From an uncultured Ramlibacter sp. (GTDB lineage Bacteria; Pseudomonadota; Gammaproteobacteria; Burkholderiales; Burkholderiaceae_C): 64,000 bases of DNA. The stretch is from the NCBI RefSeq assembly GCF_936925435.1, contig NZ_CAKZHQ010000002.1, forward strand, positions 362,350-426,349. Reading direction: 5' to 3'. The notes beneath the pieces were generated by a model. The model saw only the letters and a program-made list of their open reading frames with translations. It was not told where the DNA came from and made no database searches. Position numbers and translations under genes: made by a program. How positions within the stretch are numbered: the first letter of the stretch is position 1; every line of letters starts with the position of its first letter. This document shows positions 1-9,502 of the stretch, one piece after another.

Positions 1-101
1 CCGCTCTTGGCTCCGGTAAATCGCCGGGCCAAGCGCTCGGTGAACGTCGGCTGGGAAGTGAAGCGCCGCGTGACGCCCTTGAGGGAAATCAGCTGCGTCA
101 T
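1..101 (-). CDS. Peptide ABC transporter ATP-binding protein (OppF/DppF-like), N-terminal fragment running off the window
   Basis: Reverse strand reads MTQLISLKGVTRRFTSQPTFTERLARRFTGAKS; ATG at 101 overlaps the TGA of the next gene; typical dpp order. Confidence 0.75.
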   Translation of the reverse strand, partial: MTQLISLKGVTRRFTSQPTFTERLARRFTGAKS

Positions 102-1087
102 GAGGTCGCCGGCACGGTGGGACTGCGATGCAGGGGGTGGTGGCATCGCCAGGCGCGTTCGCCCTCGAATGTCCGCTCCGGCGCTGTGCCACAAGCGTCC
201 GTCGCGTACGCGCACCGGGCCCTGAAGGCGCAGCCCGAGGGCAGATTGGTGAGCGAGGGCGTAGCTCCGGGGATCTGAACGAGGTCGCGCCCGGGCGCAG
301 CGCGGGACGGCAGGCTGTCGATCAGGCCCTGGGTGTAGGGATGGCGCGGCTGGCGCAAGACCTGGGCGGTTGGCCCTTCCTCGATCAGGCGGCCGGCGTA
401 CATCACGAGCAGGCGTGACGCCAGCACCGAGACCGTGGCCAGGTCGTGGCTGATCCAGACCAGCCCCACGCCCGCCGCGCGCACCAGCGTTTTCATCTCC
501 ACCAGGATCTGCGCCTGGATGGAGACATCCAGCGCCGTCGTGGGTTCATCGCAGATCACCAGCCCTGGGTTGTTGAGGAAGGCAATGGCAATGGCCACGC
601 GCTGGCGCATGCCTCCCGACAATTCGTGCGGGTAGCTGTCCAGGCGCCGTTCCGGCTCGGGAATGCCCATTTTGGCAAGGGCTTCGACCGAGCGCCGCCG
701 CATCTCTGCAGCATCCGGCTTGCCGTGCGCAAGCATCGCCAGCTCCATCTGCGCCGACACCTTCAGCACCGCGTTCAGGGTGCTCATCGGGTCCTGGAAC
801 ACCATCGCGATGCGGCGGCCCCGCAGCGCGCGCAGGCGGGACTGCGGCATGCCGATCAGCTCCTGGCCATCGAGCTTGACTGAGCCTGCCGCGATCCGGC
901 CCGGCGCATCCACCAGCCCGAGCACGGAATAGCCTGTGACACTCTTGCCCGAACCGGATTCGCCGACCAGGCCGACGATCTCGCCCGCGGCAACGTCGAA
1001 GGAAACCCCGTCCACGGCCTTGGCCACGCCAGCGCGGGTCGAAAAATGGGTGGACAGGTCCCGCACCTGCAGCAGGGGCTGATTCAT
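98..1087 (-). CDS. Dipeptide/oligopeptide ABC transporter ATP-binding protein (DppD-like)
   Basis: MNQPLLQVRDLSTHF..GLVGESGSGKSVTG (Walker A), [12 protein letters not shown] signature, [10 protein letters not shown] Walker B, C-terminal Cys-rich OppD tail; ORF trimmed to internal ATG. Confidence 0.93.
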   Translation of the reverse strand: MNQPLLQVRDLSTHFSTRAGVAKAVDGVSFDVAAGEIVGLVGESGSGKSVTGYSVLGLVDAPGRIAAGSVKLDGQELIGMPQSRLRALRGRRIAMVFQDPMSTLNAVLKVSAQMELAMLAHGKPDAAEMRRRSVEALAKMGIPEPERRLDSYPHELSGGMRQRVAIAIAFLNNPGLVICDEPTTALDVSIQAQILVEMKTLVRAAGVGLVWISHDLATVSVLASRLLVMYAGRLIEEGPTAQVLRQPRHPYTQGLIDSLPSRAAPGRDLVQIPGATPSLTNLPSGCAFRARCAYATDACGTAPERTFEGERAWRCHHPLHRSPTVPATS

Positions 1088-1983
1088 CGCCTGAGCCTTG
1101 GATTGAGCTGGTCGCGGATCTGGTCGCCCACCAGGTTGATCGTCACGATCAGCCCGATCAGCGCGACGCCCGGGTAGATCGAGATCCAGTAGCGGCCCGA
1201 CAGCATGTACTGGAAGCCGTTGGCGATCAGCATGCCCAGCGAGGGTTCCGACACCGGCATTCCCAGGCCGAGGAAGGACAGCGTGGCCTCCAGTGCGATG
1301 GAGTTGGCCACCTGCACGGTGGCCACCACGATCAGCGGTGGCAGGCAATTGGGCAGCACGTGCCGGAAGGCGACCCGCGCCGCGCTCAGGGGCGTGGACA
1401 GCGCCGCCTCGACATACTCCTTGGAGCGTTCGGCCGTCGCAGCGCCGTGCGCGGTTCGGGCGAAATACGCGTACTGCGCGGTGACGAGCGCGGCGATCAG
1501 CTGCCATTTGCCCTGCCCGAGCAAGGCCGACAGCACCAGCGCGAGCAAGATGGCCGGGAAGGACAGCTGCAGATCGATCATGCGCATGATCAGCGTTTCG
1601 GTGCGTCCGCCGGCAAAGCCCGCCAGGGTGCCGAGCGAGGCGCCCAGCGAGAAGGCAATGACGCCGGCGATCAGTCCCACCTGCAGCGAAATGCGCAGTC
1701 CGTAGAGGATCGCGGAGTAGAGGTCGCGCCCCTGCGCGTCGGTGCCCAGCCAGTGGGTGAAGCCGCTGCTGCCTACGTACCCGGGTGGGCGACGCGCATC
1801 CGTCAGCACCAGTTTCGCCATGTCGTAGGGGTCTTGCGGCGTGATCAGGGGTGCCGCAAGGGCCAACAGGATGATCAGGCCCAGCAGCATGACGGCCACC
1901 ACGGACACCCGGCTTTGCGCGAACTCGCTGAGAAACAGCCGCAGCGGGGTGGCCACGGCCTTGGGGCGGGCAGTGTCCGTCAT
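1084..1983 (-). CDS. Peptide ABC transporter permease (DppC-like)
   Basis: MTDTARPKAVATPLRLFLSEF..; LGTDAQGRDLYSAILYGLRISL and EAAL..RHVLPN motifs; trimmed start. Confidence 0.92.
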   Translation of the reverse strand: MTDTARPKAVATPLRLFLSEFAQSRVSVVAVMLLGLIILLALAAPLITPQDPYDMAKLVLTDARRPPGYVGSSGFTHWLGTDAQGRDLYSAILYGLRISLQVGLIAGVIAFSLGASLGTLAGFAGGRTETLIMRMIDLQLSFPAILLALVLSALLGQGKWQLIAALVTAQYAYFARTAHGAATAERSKEYVEAALSTPLSAARVAFRHVLPNCLPPLIVVATVQVANSIALEATLSFLGLGMPVSEPSLGMLIANGFQYMLSGRYWISIYPGVALIGLIVTINLVGDQIRDQLNPRLRR

Positions 1984-2954
1984 GCCGCTTTGCGCGCGCG
2001 CAGCCGGGGATCGAGCGCAGCGTAGGCGATATCGACCGTGAAGTTGATGGCGATGAACAGCAGTGCCACGAGCATCAGGTAGGCCACCATGACGGGGCGG
2101 TCCAGTGTGGAAATCGAATCGATGATCAATTTGCCCACGCCGGGCCAGGAGAAGATGGTTTCGGTGACCACGGCAAAAGCAAGGGTCGAGCCAAACTCGA
2201 GGCCGAACACCGTGACCAGCGGGATGGCGATCAGGCGCAGCACATGGTGCCTGAGGATGGTCCATTCGCTCTCGCCGGCCGCCCGGGCGAAGCGAACCGT
2301 GTCGGTCAGCATCACCTCGCGCGTGCCCGCCCGCGCCAGGCGGATCATGAGAGCGAGCTTGAACAAGGCCAGATTGATCGAGGGCAGCAACATGTGCTTG
2401 AGGCCGTTGAGCGTGAAGACGCTCCACTCGACGCCCAACACCGCGACCGTGTCGCCGCGTCCACCGGCCGGCAGCAGGCCCAGGTTGACGGCGAAGGTGA
2501 AGATCAGGATCAGTCCGATCCAGAAGGTGGGCACCGAGAACCCGAGCACGGACAGGCCCATGATCACCTTGGACGCGAGGCTGTCGGGTGCATAGCCGGC
2601 GTACATGCCCAGTGGAATGCCAATCAACGCGGCGCCCAGGACGGCCGCCAGCGTGATCTCCAGCGTCGCGGGCAGGCGCGACAGGATCAGGTCCAGCACC
2701 GGCATGTTGTAGACGAAGGAGCGGCCGAAGTCCCCAGTCACCAGCTTGCCCGCAAACGTCAGGTACTGCTGCCACAGGGGCTGGTCGAAGCCGTAAGCCT
2801 GGATCGTCTGCTGGCGGATTTCCTGCGTCACATCCGGAGAAATCATCACGTCGATCGGATTGCCGACGGCAAACACACCGACGAACACCAGCACCGAGAT
2901 GATGAAGATCACCACCGCGGCCTGCACAAGGCGCTCAATGACGTAGGCAAGCAC
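1980..2954 (-). CDS. Peptide ABC transporter permease (DppB-like)
   Basis: MLAYVIERLVQAAVVIFIISVLVF..GFDQPLWQQY; typical DppB. Confidence 0.92.
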   Translation of the reverse strand: MLAYVIERLVQAAVVIFIISVLVFVGVFAVGNPIDVMISPDVTQEIRQQTIQAYGFDQPLWQQYLTFAGKLVTGDFGRSFVYNMPVLDLILSRLPATLEITLAAVLGAALIGIPLGMYAGYAPDSLASKVIMGLSVLGFSVPTFWIGLILIFTFAVNLGLLPAGGRGDTVAVLGVEWSVFTLNGLKHMLLPSINLALFKLALMIRLARAGTREVMLTDTVRFARAAGESEWTILRHHVLRLIAIPLVTVFGLEFGSTLAFAVVTETIFSWPGVGKLIIDSISTLDRPVMVAYLMLVALLFIAINFTVDIAYAALDPRLRARKAA

Positions 2955-2960
2955 CGCGGA

Positions 2961-3662
2961 TCAGTCCCAGCCCATCGCCATGAGCGAGCGCGTCTCTGCC
3001 ACTGCGACTTCCCACAATGCCGCGGTGTCGGCGTCGGGGCGCTGGTAGAGGCCGCCAAAATTGCCGTCACCGATCAACAGTTTCTTGGCGCCCGGATCGA
3101 GGCGCTGGAAGCGCTCGAGATCGACCATGGCCTTGGCCTCCTGGGGCTGTTCGGCCCCTGCAACGCGCGTCCAGGGAAAATTTTCCATCCATGAGGCGTG
3201 GGAAGCGACCGGATCGATGGTCTTGAGCTTGGCCATGGTCGCAGGCGCGTTCCACCAGTTGTGCCACTTCACCTGGACGCCCCGGTTGCGGTCCAGCCAT
3301 TCCAGGATCGCGCCGTGGGCCGGCCCGTTGCCGCCGTGCCCGTTGACAATGACGATCTGCGTGAATCCGCTGCGCACCATGCTGTCGAGCACGTCGCAGA
3401 CCAGCGCGCAAAACGTGGACAGTTTCAGGGTCACGGTCCCCGCGTAGTCGACAAAGCTGGGCGTGAAGCCGTAGGCGATGACCGGGAAAACCGGGATGCC
3501 CAGCGGTTCGGCAGCTTCGACCGCAACCCGTTCCGACAGGATGACGTCCACACACAGGCTCAGGTGCGCATGCTGTTCGGTCGAGCCAATGGGCAGCACG
3601 GCGCGGCGGTCCTTCTTGACGTGCTCCTCGACCTGCATCCAGTTCATTTCAGCGATACGCAT
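2961..3662 (-). CDS. Creatininase family protein (creatinine amidohydrolase-like)
   Basis: LPIGSTEQHAHLSLCVDV and VNGHGGNGP motifs. Confidence 0.88.
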   Translation of the reverse strand: MRIAEMNWMQVEEHVKKDRRAVLPIGSTEQHAHLSLCVDVILSERVAVEAAEPLGIPVFPVIAYGFTPSFVDYAGTVTLKLSTFCALVCDVLDSMVRSGFTQIVIVNGHGGNGPAHGAILEWLDRNRGVQVKWHNWWNAPATMAKLKTIDPVASHASWMENFPWTRVAGAEQPQEAKAMVDLERFQRLDPGAKKLLIGDGNFGGLYQRPDADTAALWEVAVAETRSLMAMGWD

Positions 3663-3674
3663 GGTTTGTCTCCA

Positions 3675-4265
3675 TCAGGAAGTTGGGGCGGGATTTGCGC
3701 TTGCGCGATCATCGACCGCCCCGTCGAACATGGCCAGGACGACCTTGGCCATCAAGGCCGACAGCGTCTCCTGTTCCACCAGGCTCAGTGGGGCGAGCAT
3801 CTCGGCCTCGAGAGCGCGAAAGCGTGGCATGGCCTTGTCGAGCACTGCGCGCCCCTTGGGAGTCAGGCTGAGTTTTTGCTGGCGGCGGTCGGTTGCGCCC
3901 TCCATCCGCCGGATCAGCCCCAGCTTGGCTATCCGGTTGACTGCGCGGCTCAAGGTGTTTTTCGGAAAAGCAGTGGAGTTTGCAATTTCGCTCGCCGTGA
4001 CGCCGTCCATGATGCCCAGGCAGTAGACCACCACGAACTCCGGCCGCGAGAGGCCGAATTCCTGTTCGACCCAGCCGTACAGCGGCGTGTTGTAGCGAAG
4101 GCTCAGGTAGTTGAAGCGGGCCGAAAAGCCGCAGGGATTGCGCCACAGGCGCGCATGCGTGAAGGCGTCGAGTGGATGGCGCCCGAGCAACTGCGCGCCA
4201 CTGTCTCCGGCGGCTTGCGTGGGGCCTCCATTCGACGGGGCCAGAAGATCGGTATTTGGTTCCAA
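3675..4265 (-). CDS. MarR family transcriptional regulator
   Basis: wHTH: TASEIANSTAFPKNTLSRAVNRIAKLGLIRRMEGATDRRQQKLSLTPKGRAVL. Confidence 0.88.
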   Translation of the reverse strand: MEPNTDLLAPSNGGPTQAAGDSGAQLLGRHPLDAFTHARLWRNPCGFSARFNYLSLRYNTPLYGWVEQEFGLSRPEFVVVYCLGIMDGVTASEIANSTAFPKNTLSRAVNRIAKLGLIRRMEGATDRRQQKLSLTPKGRAVLDKAMPRFRALEAEMLAPLSLVEQETLSALMAKVVLAMFDGAVDDRASANPAPTS

Positions 4266-4280
4266 CTAGAACAGTCTTTT

Positions 4281-4329
4281 ATCTTTGTTGGGCGATGCTA
4301 GCAAATCACCAATGGCAATAAGCAAAGAT
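4281..4329. promoter_or_regulatory. Candidate operator region in the MarR / substrate-binding protein divergent intergenic
   Basis: Inverted repeat ATCTTTG (4281-4287) / CAAAGAT (4323-4329) in an AT-rich divergent spacer. Confidence 0.3.
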
Positions 4330-4435
4330 TTGTGCAAACCAGTTCCATAAGGTATTGACGAGTTTATCCGCGAAGCATTAAATCTGTCCTGCAAGGCAAG
4401 CGGTTGGCGCGGTGCCGGCTTCAGGGGATTTCTCA

Positions 4436-6007
4436 ATGCGCTCTTTCTTCACAGGCCTGCTGTGTGCCACAGTGCTGGCCGCTCCGGCCTTGGCCCAGAC
4501 TCTCACCATCGGCGTGCGTGGCGGGCCCGACTCCATCGACCCGCACTTCACGGCCACCGGCACCCATGCGGAGGCGCTCAAGCATGTGTTCGACACGCTG
4601 GTCTGGTCCGGCGACGGCCTGGAATTGCAGCCGCGCCTTGCAGAGAGCTGGAAAGTCATCAACGACAACACCTGGGAGTTCAAGCTGCGCCGCGGCGTGA
4701 AGTTCCACGACGGCTCCGATTTCACGGCGCAGGACGTCAAGTTTTCGATCGAGCGCGTGCCTGTGGTCTCCGGCCCCAATCCCACCACGATCTACGTGCG
4801 CCGGGTCAAGGACGTCAAGATCATTGACACCCACACGCTGCTGGTCATCACCGATGGCGCCGCGCCCACTTTGCCCAACGACTTCATCCGCCTGTTCATC
4901 GTGTCGGCCAAGGCCGCGGCCGGCCTGACCAAGGACACCGCCAACGAGGCTTTCAACTCCGGCAAGGCGGCCATCGGCACGGGCCCCTACAAGTACGTGT
5001 CATGGCAGCCCAAGGGCGACCTGGTCCTGGCCCGCAACGACAGCTACTGGGGTCCCAAGGAGCCATGGGCCCGCCATGTGCGCAAGGAGATCCCCAACGA
5101 CGCCTCACGCGTCGCGCAGCTCAAGGCAGGACAGCTCGACCTGATCACACGGGTCCCGGCCACCGACCTCGCCACCTTGCAGCGCGATCCGAAGATCGCC
5201 GTCCAGACAATCGACACGGTCTACGTGTTCAACCTCGAGATGGACCTGCGCGACAAGGCGCCCACGGTGACGGCCAAGGACGGCTCCGCGCTTGCCAAGA
5301 ACCCCTTGCAGGATCTGCGTGTGCGCGAAGCCATCGACCTGGCCATCGACCGCAAGGCGCTGGCCGAGGTGGCGATGGAAGGCCTGGGCAAGCCGGCCAG
5401 CCAGCTGGTGACGCCCTCGATCTTCGGCTACAACAAGAATCTCGGCGAGCGCAAGTACGATCCGGCGGCGGCCCGCAAGCTGCTGGCCGATGCCGGCTAT
5501 CCCAACGGCTTCAAGCTGCAGCTGTCGTTCACGGCGGACCGCCTGCCGGGTGACCGCCAGGTCGGCACGTCGATCGCCCAGATGCTGGCCGCGGTCGGCA
5601 TCGACGCCCAGCCCAATGCCCAGCCTGCAGCCGTGTTCTTCCCCGCGCGCACCCGGGGCGACTATTCCGTGTCCATGTCCGGCTGGGGAACGCTGACCGG
5701 CGAGGCGCACTACACCCTGTCCTCGCTGGCCCACTCCAATGACAAGGACAAGAAGATGGGCGCCTTCAACGTCCTGAACTACAAGAACCCCGTGATGGAC
5801 AAGCTGCTCCAGGATGCCGCCATCGAGATGGACATCGCCAAACGCCGCAAGTACCTGGAAGACGCCAACGCCCTGCTCGAAAAGGACCGCCAGCGCCTGC
5901 CTATCGTCGCGGTGGGTTCGGCCTGGGCCATGCAAAAAGGCAAGTTCACGATCAAGCCACGGGTGGACGAAGACACTCTGGCCATGAACATCAAGCCGGG
6001 CAAGTAA
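4436..6007 (+). CDS. Peptide ABC transporter substrate-binding protein (SBP family 5)
   Basis: Signal peptide MRSFFTGLLCATVLAAPALAQ; WEFKLRRGVKFHDGSDFTAQDVKFSIERV. Confidence 0.92.
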   Translation: MRSFFTGLLCATVLAAPALAQTLTIGVRGGPDSIDPHFTATGTHAEALKHVFDTLVWSGDGLELQPRLAESWKVINDNTWEFKLRRGVKFHDGSDFTAQDVKFSIERVPVVSGPNPTTIYVRRVKDVKIIDTHTLLVITDGAAPTLPNDFIRLFIVSAKAAAGLTKDTANEAFNSGKAAIGTGPYKYVSWQPKGDLVLARNDSYWGPKEPWARHVRKEIPNDASRVAQLKAGQLDLITRVPATDLATLQRDPKIAVQTIDTVYVFNLEMDLRDKAPTVTAKDGSALAKNPLQDLRVREAIDLAIDRKALAEVAMEGLGKPASQLVTPSIFGYNKNLGERKYDPAAARKLLADAGYPNGFKLQLSFTADRLPGDRQVGTSIAQMLAAVGIDAQPNAQPAAVFFPARTRGDYSVSMSGWGTLTGEAHYTLSSLAHSNDKDKKMGAFNVLNYKNPVMDKLLQDAAIEMDIAKRRKYLEDANALLEKDRQRLPIVAVGSAWAMQKGKFTIKPRVDEDTLAMNIKPGK

Positions 6008-6964
6008 GTGGCCGCCGGCATTGCGATCGGCCTGCACGGGGGTTGCGGCACGCTCGATCCAGGCCTTCTGAGCGAGGCTGAATGGGAAGAGAGCCGCGCG
6101 CATATGGCCAAGGCGTTGCGCGCCGGCTGGCAGGTGCTCAAGGCAGGTGGCAGCGCCCTCGACGCGGTGCAAGCCAGTGTGGTGGTGATGGAAGACAGCC
6201 CGCACTTCAACGCGGGACACGGCGCCGCACTGACCGAGAACGCGCAGCATGAGCTGGACGCGTCCATCATGGACGGCGCATCGCTGGCGGCCGGAGCGGT
6301 GTGCACGGTGCGCCGTATCCGCAACCCGGTGCTGGCCGCGCGGGCGGTCCTGGACAGCGGGCAGGCTGTGTTGCTTTCGGGACCGGCGGCCGACGACTTC
6401 GCGCAGAGCCGGGGCCTGGCCATGGTGGATCCGGCCTACTTCACCACGCAGCGCCGCGTGGACGCGCTCAGGTCGCTGCAGGCGCGCGCCGCCACCGGCG
6501 CCTTCGTCCCCGCTTCCGAAGCCGAAAAGCACGGAACCGTGGGCGCCGTTGCCCGCGACATGCAGGGCCACCTGGCGGCAGCCACCTCCACCGGCGGCTT
6601 CAACAACAAGCCCTCCGGGCGGGTCGGCGACAGCCCCATCATCGGTGCGGGAACCTACGCGAAAGACGGTGTCTGCGCCGTTTCATGCACGGGCCAGGGC
6701 GAAATTTTCATCCGGCGCGTCGCCGCCTACGATCTGGCGGCCCGCATCAGCTACGCGCATCAGACGCTGGCGGCTGCCGCCGATGCGCTGGTGTTCGACA
6801 CGCTCGCCAGCCATTCCATCGGCGCCGGACTTATTGCGCTGGGTGCCAGCGGCGAGCCGGTCGCGCCCTACAACACCCTGGGCATGTACCGCGGCTGGAT
6901 CAGCACCGACGGCCAGTTGACGGTGGCCACCCACCGTGCGCTGCATGCCATGGGACCCGCCTGA
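6008..6964 (+). CDS. Isoaspartyl peptidase / plant-type L-asparaginase (Ntn hydrolase family)
   Basis: GTG start; LHGGCGTL..AGGSALDAVQASVVVMEDSPHFNAGHGA, catalytic KHGTVGAVARD, GDSPIIGAGTYA. Confidence 0.9.
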   Translation: MAAGIAIGLHGGCGTLDPGLLSEAEWEESRAHMAKALRAGWQVLKAGGSALDAVQASVVVMEDSPHFNAGHGAALTENAQHELDASIMDGASLAAGAVCTVRRIRNPVLAARAVLDSGQAVLLSGPAADDFAQSRGLAMVDPAYFTTQRRVDALRSLQARAATGAFVPASEAEKHGTVGAVARDMQGHLAAATSTGGFNNKPSGRVGDSPIIGAGTYAKDGVCAVSCTGQGEIFIRRVAAYDLAARISYAHQTLAAAADALVFDTLASHSIGAGLIALGASGEPVAPYNTLGMYRGWISTDGQLTVATHRALHAMGPA

Positions 6965-8019
6965 TGCGGCAAGACGCCCCTATCCTGATCTGGGGTGCGG
7001 GCGCCATCGGCGGCGTGCTCGGCGCGTACTGGGCCCGCGCAGGCGTGCCGGTGCTGATGGTCGACACCGTGGCCGACCATGTCCAGGCCTGCCGCAGCAG
7101 CGGCTTGTCCATCACTGGCCCGGTGGAGCAGTTCCGTCAGCTTGTGCCAGCCGTGACGCCGCAGGAACTGCAAGGCCAGTATCCGGTGATCGTGCTGGCC
7201 GTGAAGGCCCAGGCGACCGAGGCCGCGCTTGAGATGCTCCAACCCCATCTGGCGCCCGACGGCTACGTGCTGTCGGCGCAGAACGGCCTGAACGAGCTGG
7301 TGATTGCGCGGACGGTCGGTGCACAGCGCACCATGGGCTGCTTCGTCAACTTCGGCGCCGATTGGCTGGGTCCAGGCGAGATCCTGTTTGGCAACCGCGC
7401 CGCCGTTGTCGTGGGCGAGATCGACGGCAGCGTGCGCGAGCGCAGCAGGCAGATGCACGCGCTCTTGTCGATTTTCGAGCCGCAGGCCGTGCTGACAGAC
7501 AACATCTGGGGCTACCTCTGGGGCAAGCTGGCCTATGGCGCCATGCTGTTTGCCACCGCGCTCACCGACGACTCCATGACGGGCAACTTTGCCGACCCGC
7601 GGCGCTTCCCCGTGTTCGATCAGCTGGCCCGGGAGGTGATGGCCGTCGCATCGGCGCGCGGTGTGCGCCCTGTCGGCTTCAACGGCTTCGATCCGGCCTG
7701 CTTCGCACCCGGCGCAGGCGAAGCCGGCGCCCGTGCCTCGATCGCAGCCCTGGCTGAATTCAACCGGACGACCGCCAAGACCCATTCCGGCATCCACCGC
7801 GACCTGGCGATCCGCAAACGCAAGACCGAGATCGACCCACAGATCGGCGTCATCGCCACACTCGGGCGCGAAGCGGGAATTGCGACGCCGGCCATCGCCT
7901 GCCTGGTCGAGCTGATCCACGCGATTGAAGACGGACGCCTGCCCCTGGCCTATTCGACCTTCGAAGTCCTGCTTGCCACCTGTCTTGCGCAGTCCGCAGA
8001 GCCTGCCACTCCAGCATGA
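6964..8019 (+). CDS. Ketopantoate reductase (ApbA/PanE) family 2-dehydropantoate 2-reductase-like
   Basis: ILIWGAGAIGGVLGAYWARAGVPVLMVD; VLSAQNGLNE; C-terminal H.SGIHRDL. Confidence 0.87.
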   Translation: MRQDAPILIWGAGAIGGVLGAYWARAGVPVLMVDTVADHVQACRSSGLSITGPVEQFRQLVPAVTPQELQGQYPVIVLAVKAQATEAALEMLQPHLAPDGYVLSAQNGLNELVIARTVGAQRTMGCFVNFGADWLGPGEILFGNRAAVVVGEIDGSVRERSRQMHALLSIFEPQAVLTDNIWGYLWGKLAYGAMLFATALTDDSMTGNFADPRRFPVFDQLAREVMAVASARGVRPVGFNGFDPACFAPGAGEAGARASIAALAEFNRTTAKTHSGIHRDLAIRKRKTEIDPQIGVIATLGREAGIATPAIACLVELIHAIEDGRLPLAYSTFEVLLATCLAQSAEPATPA

Positions 8020-8783
8020 AAATCGACTTCTCCGGCAAGACGGTTGTGGTGACGGGTGCGGCCCACGGATTTGGCCGTGCCATCTGCCTGGCCTTCGCCC
8101 AAACTGGCGCCCAGGTCTGGGCCCTGGACGTGCTCGAGGACGAACTGGCCGAGACGGGGCGCCTGTGCCGCGAAGCGGGAGCGCGCTGCGAAACGCGTTC
8201 GATCGACATCACGCAAGCGTCCGCAGTGAAGGCCCTGGTCGATGAAGTCTGCAGCGTCAGCGGGCATGTGGACGTGCTGGTGAACAACGCAGGGGGCGTG
8301 CTGGGACAGGTGGGCCAGCCGCTGGAGTCCGTCACCCCGCAGCAGTGGAACTCCATTTTTGCCGTCAATTTGAGCGGTGCGTTCTACCTGTGCCAGGCGG
8401 TGGCCCCTGGCATGAAGGCCGCCGGCGCGGGCCGCATCGTCAATATCGCCAGTGGCGCCGGCCTGACGGTCAGCCTGACCGGCATCCAGGCCTATGCAGC
8501 GGCGAAAGCCGGCCTGATCAGCCTGACGCGGCAGCTAGCTCACGAGCTCGGCGAGTGGGGCATCACGGTCAATTGCATTGCGCCGGGCTTCGTCCGGTCC
8601 AACCCCAACACCGAACGGCAATGGCAGGCCATGGGCAGCGCCGGTCAGCAAGCGCTCTTGAACGGCATCGCGCTCAAGCGGCTGGGCACAGCGGACGACA
8701 TCGCCTCCGGCGTGCTGTTTTTTGCCTCGGACCATGCCGGCTGGATCAGCGGCCAGACGATTTCCATCGACGGCGGTAAATGA
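8016..8783 (+). CDS. SDR family NAD(P)-dependent oxidoreductase
   Basis: VVVTGAAHGFGRAI, NNAGG, YAAAKAGLI, GQTISIDGGK. Confidence 0.93.
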   Translation: MKIDFSGKTVVVTGAAHGFGRAICLAFAQTGAQVWALDVLEDELAETGRLCREAGARCETRSIDITQASAVKALVDEVCSVSGHVDVLVNNAGGVLGQVGQPLESVTPQQWNSIFAVNLSGAFYLCQAVAPGMKAAGAGRIVNIASGAGLTVSLTGIQAYAAAKAGLISLTRQLAHELGEWGITVNCIAPGFVRSNPNTERQWQAMGSAGQQALLNGIALKRLGTADDIASGVLFFASDHAGWISGQTISIDGGK

Positions 8784-8856
8784 GCGGTCACTGTCAGGCC
8801 GGTGACTGTCATCGCCCCGATATTGGCCTGCCCCCGTGGCTGCGTCTGCAGAACAG

Positions 8857-9411
8857 CTACAGAGCGATGCGGAACCGCAGCTCGCGGCCGCCGCCCAGGG
8901 ACGCCAGTTTTTCGAATTCCTCGACCAGCACGCCGCCGTTGGCCAGGATCACTTGTTGCGAGGCCGTGTTCTCCGGCGAGGTTGTGATCTCCACCTGCAG
9001 CAGGCCGCGGTGGCGCGCTTGCGGCAGCAGCAGCGCGAGCGCACGCGTGGCGTAGCCCCGTCGCTGCTTCCACGGCACAACGCTGTAGCCGATGTGGCCC
9101 AGGCAGTAGTCCGGCAGCGCGCCGCCCGCCAGCGGGGGCCAGCGTAGCTGGATGCTGCCGCAAAACTCGCCGTCCCACAGCCACTTGCGATAGCCGGGAA
9201 GCCGCGGCACCACCGTGCCGTCCGGCAGCTTGACCCCGGCGCCACCGCCCTCGAAGTTCACGATCCGCTGAAAGTAGGCGTCGGGATTGTTCTGGATGGC
9301 AGCGAGTTCTTCCTGGGCCACCTGCGGCCGCAGGTTGTTCGGCGACCAGCCGCGCCGCAACGCATCGCAGTACGAGCGCAGGTATTCAGGTTCGGGCCAG
9401 ACCAGTTCCAT
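8857..9411 (-). CDS. GNAT family N-acetyltransferase
   Basis: GHIGYSVVPWKQRRGYATRALALLLPQARHRGL; start trimmed to MELVWPEPEY. Confidence 0.85.
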   Translation of the reverse strand: MELVWPEPEYLRSYCDALRRGWSPNNLRPQVAQEELAAIQNNPDAYFQRIVNFEGGGAGVKLPDGTVVPRLPGYRKWLWDGEFCGSIQLRWPPLAGGALPDYCLGHIGYSVVPWKQRRGYATRALALLLPQARHRGLLQVEITTSPENTASQQVILANGGVLVEEFEKLASLGGGRELRFRIAL

Positions 9412-9502
9412 GGCCCGATTCTCCAACACGCGAGTAGACTGCCGTTTTTCAGCTCGAACTGTGGGGGGCCGGGGTGCGGGACAAGGCCGCAAGAGACCCG
9501 CT

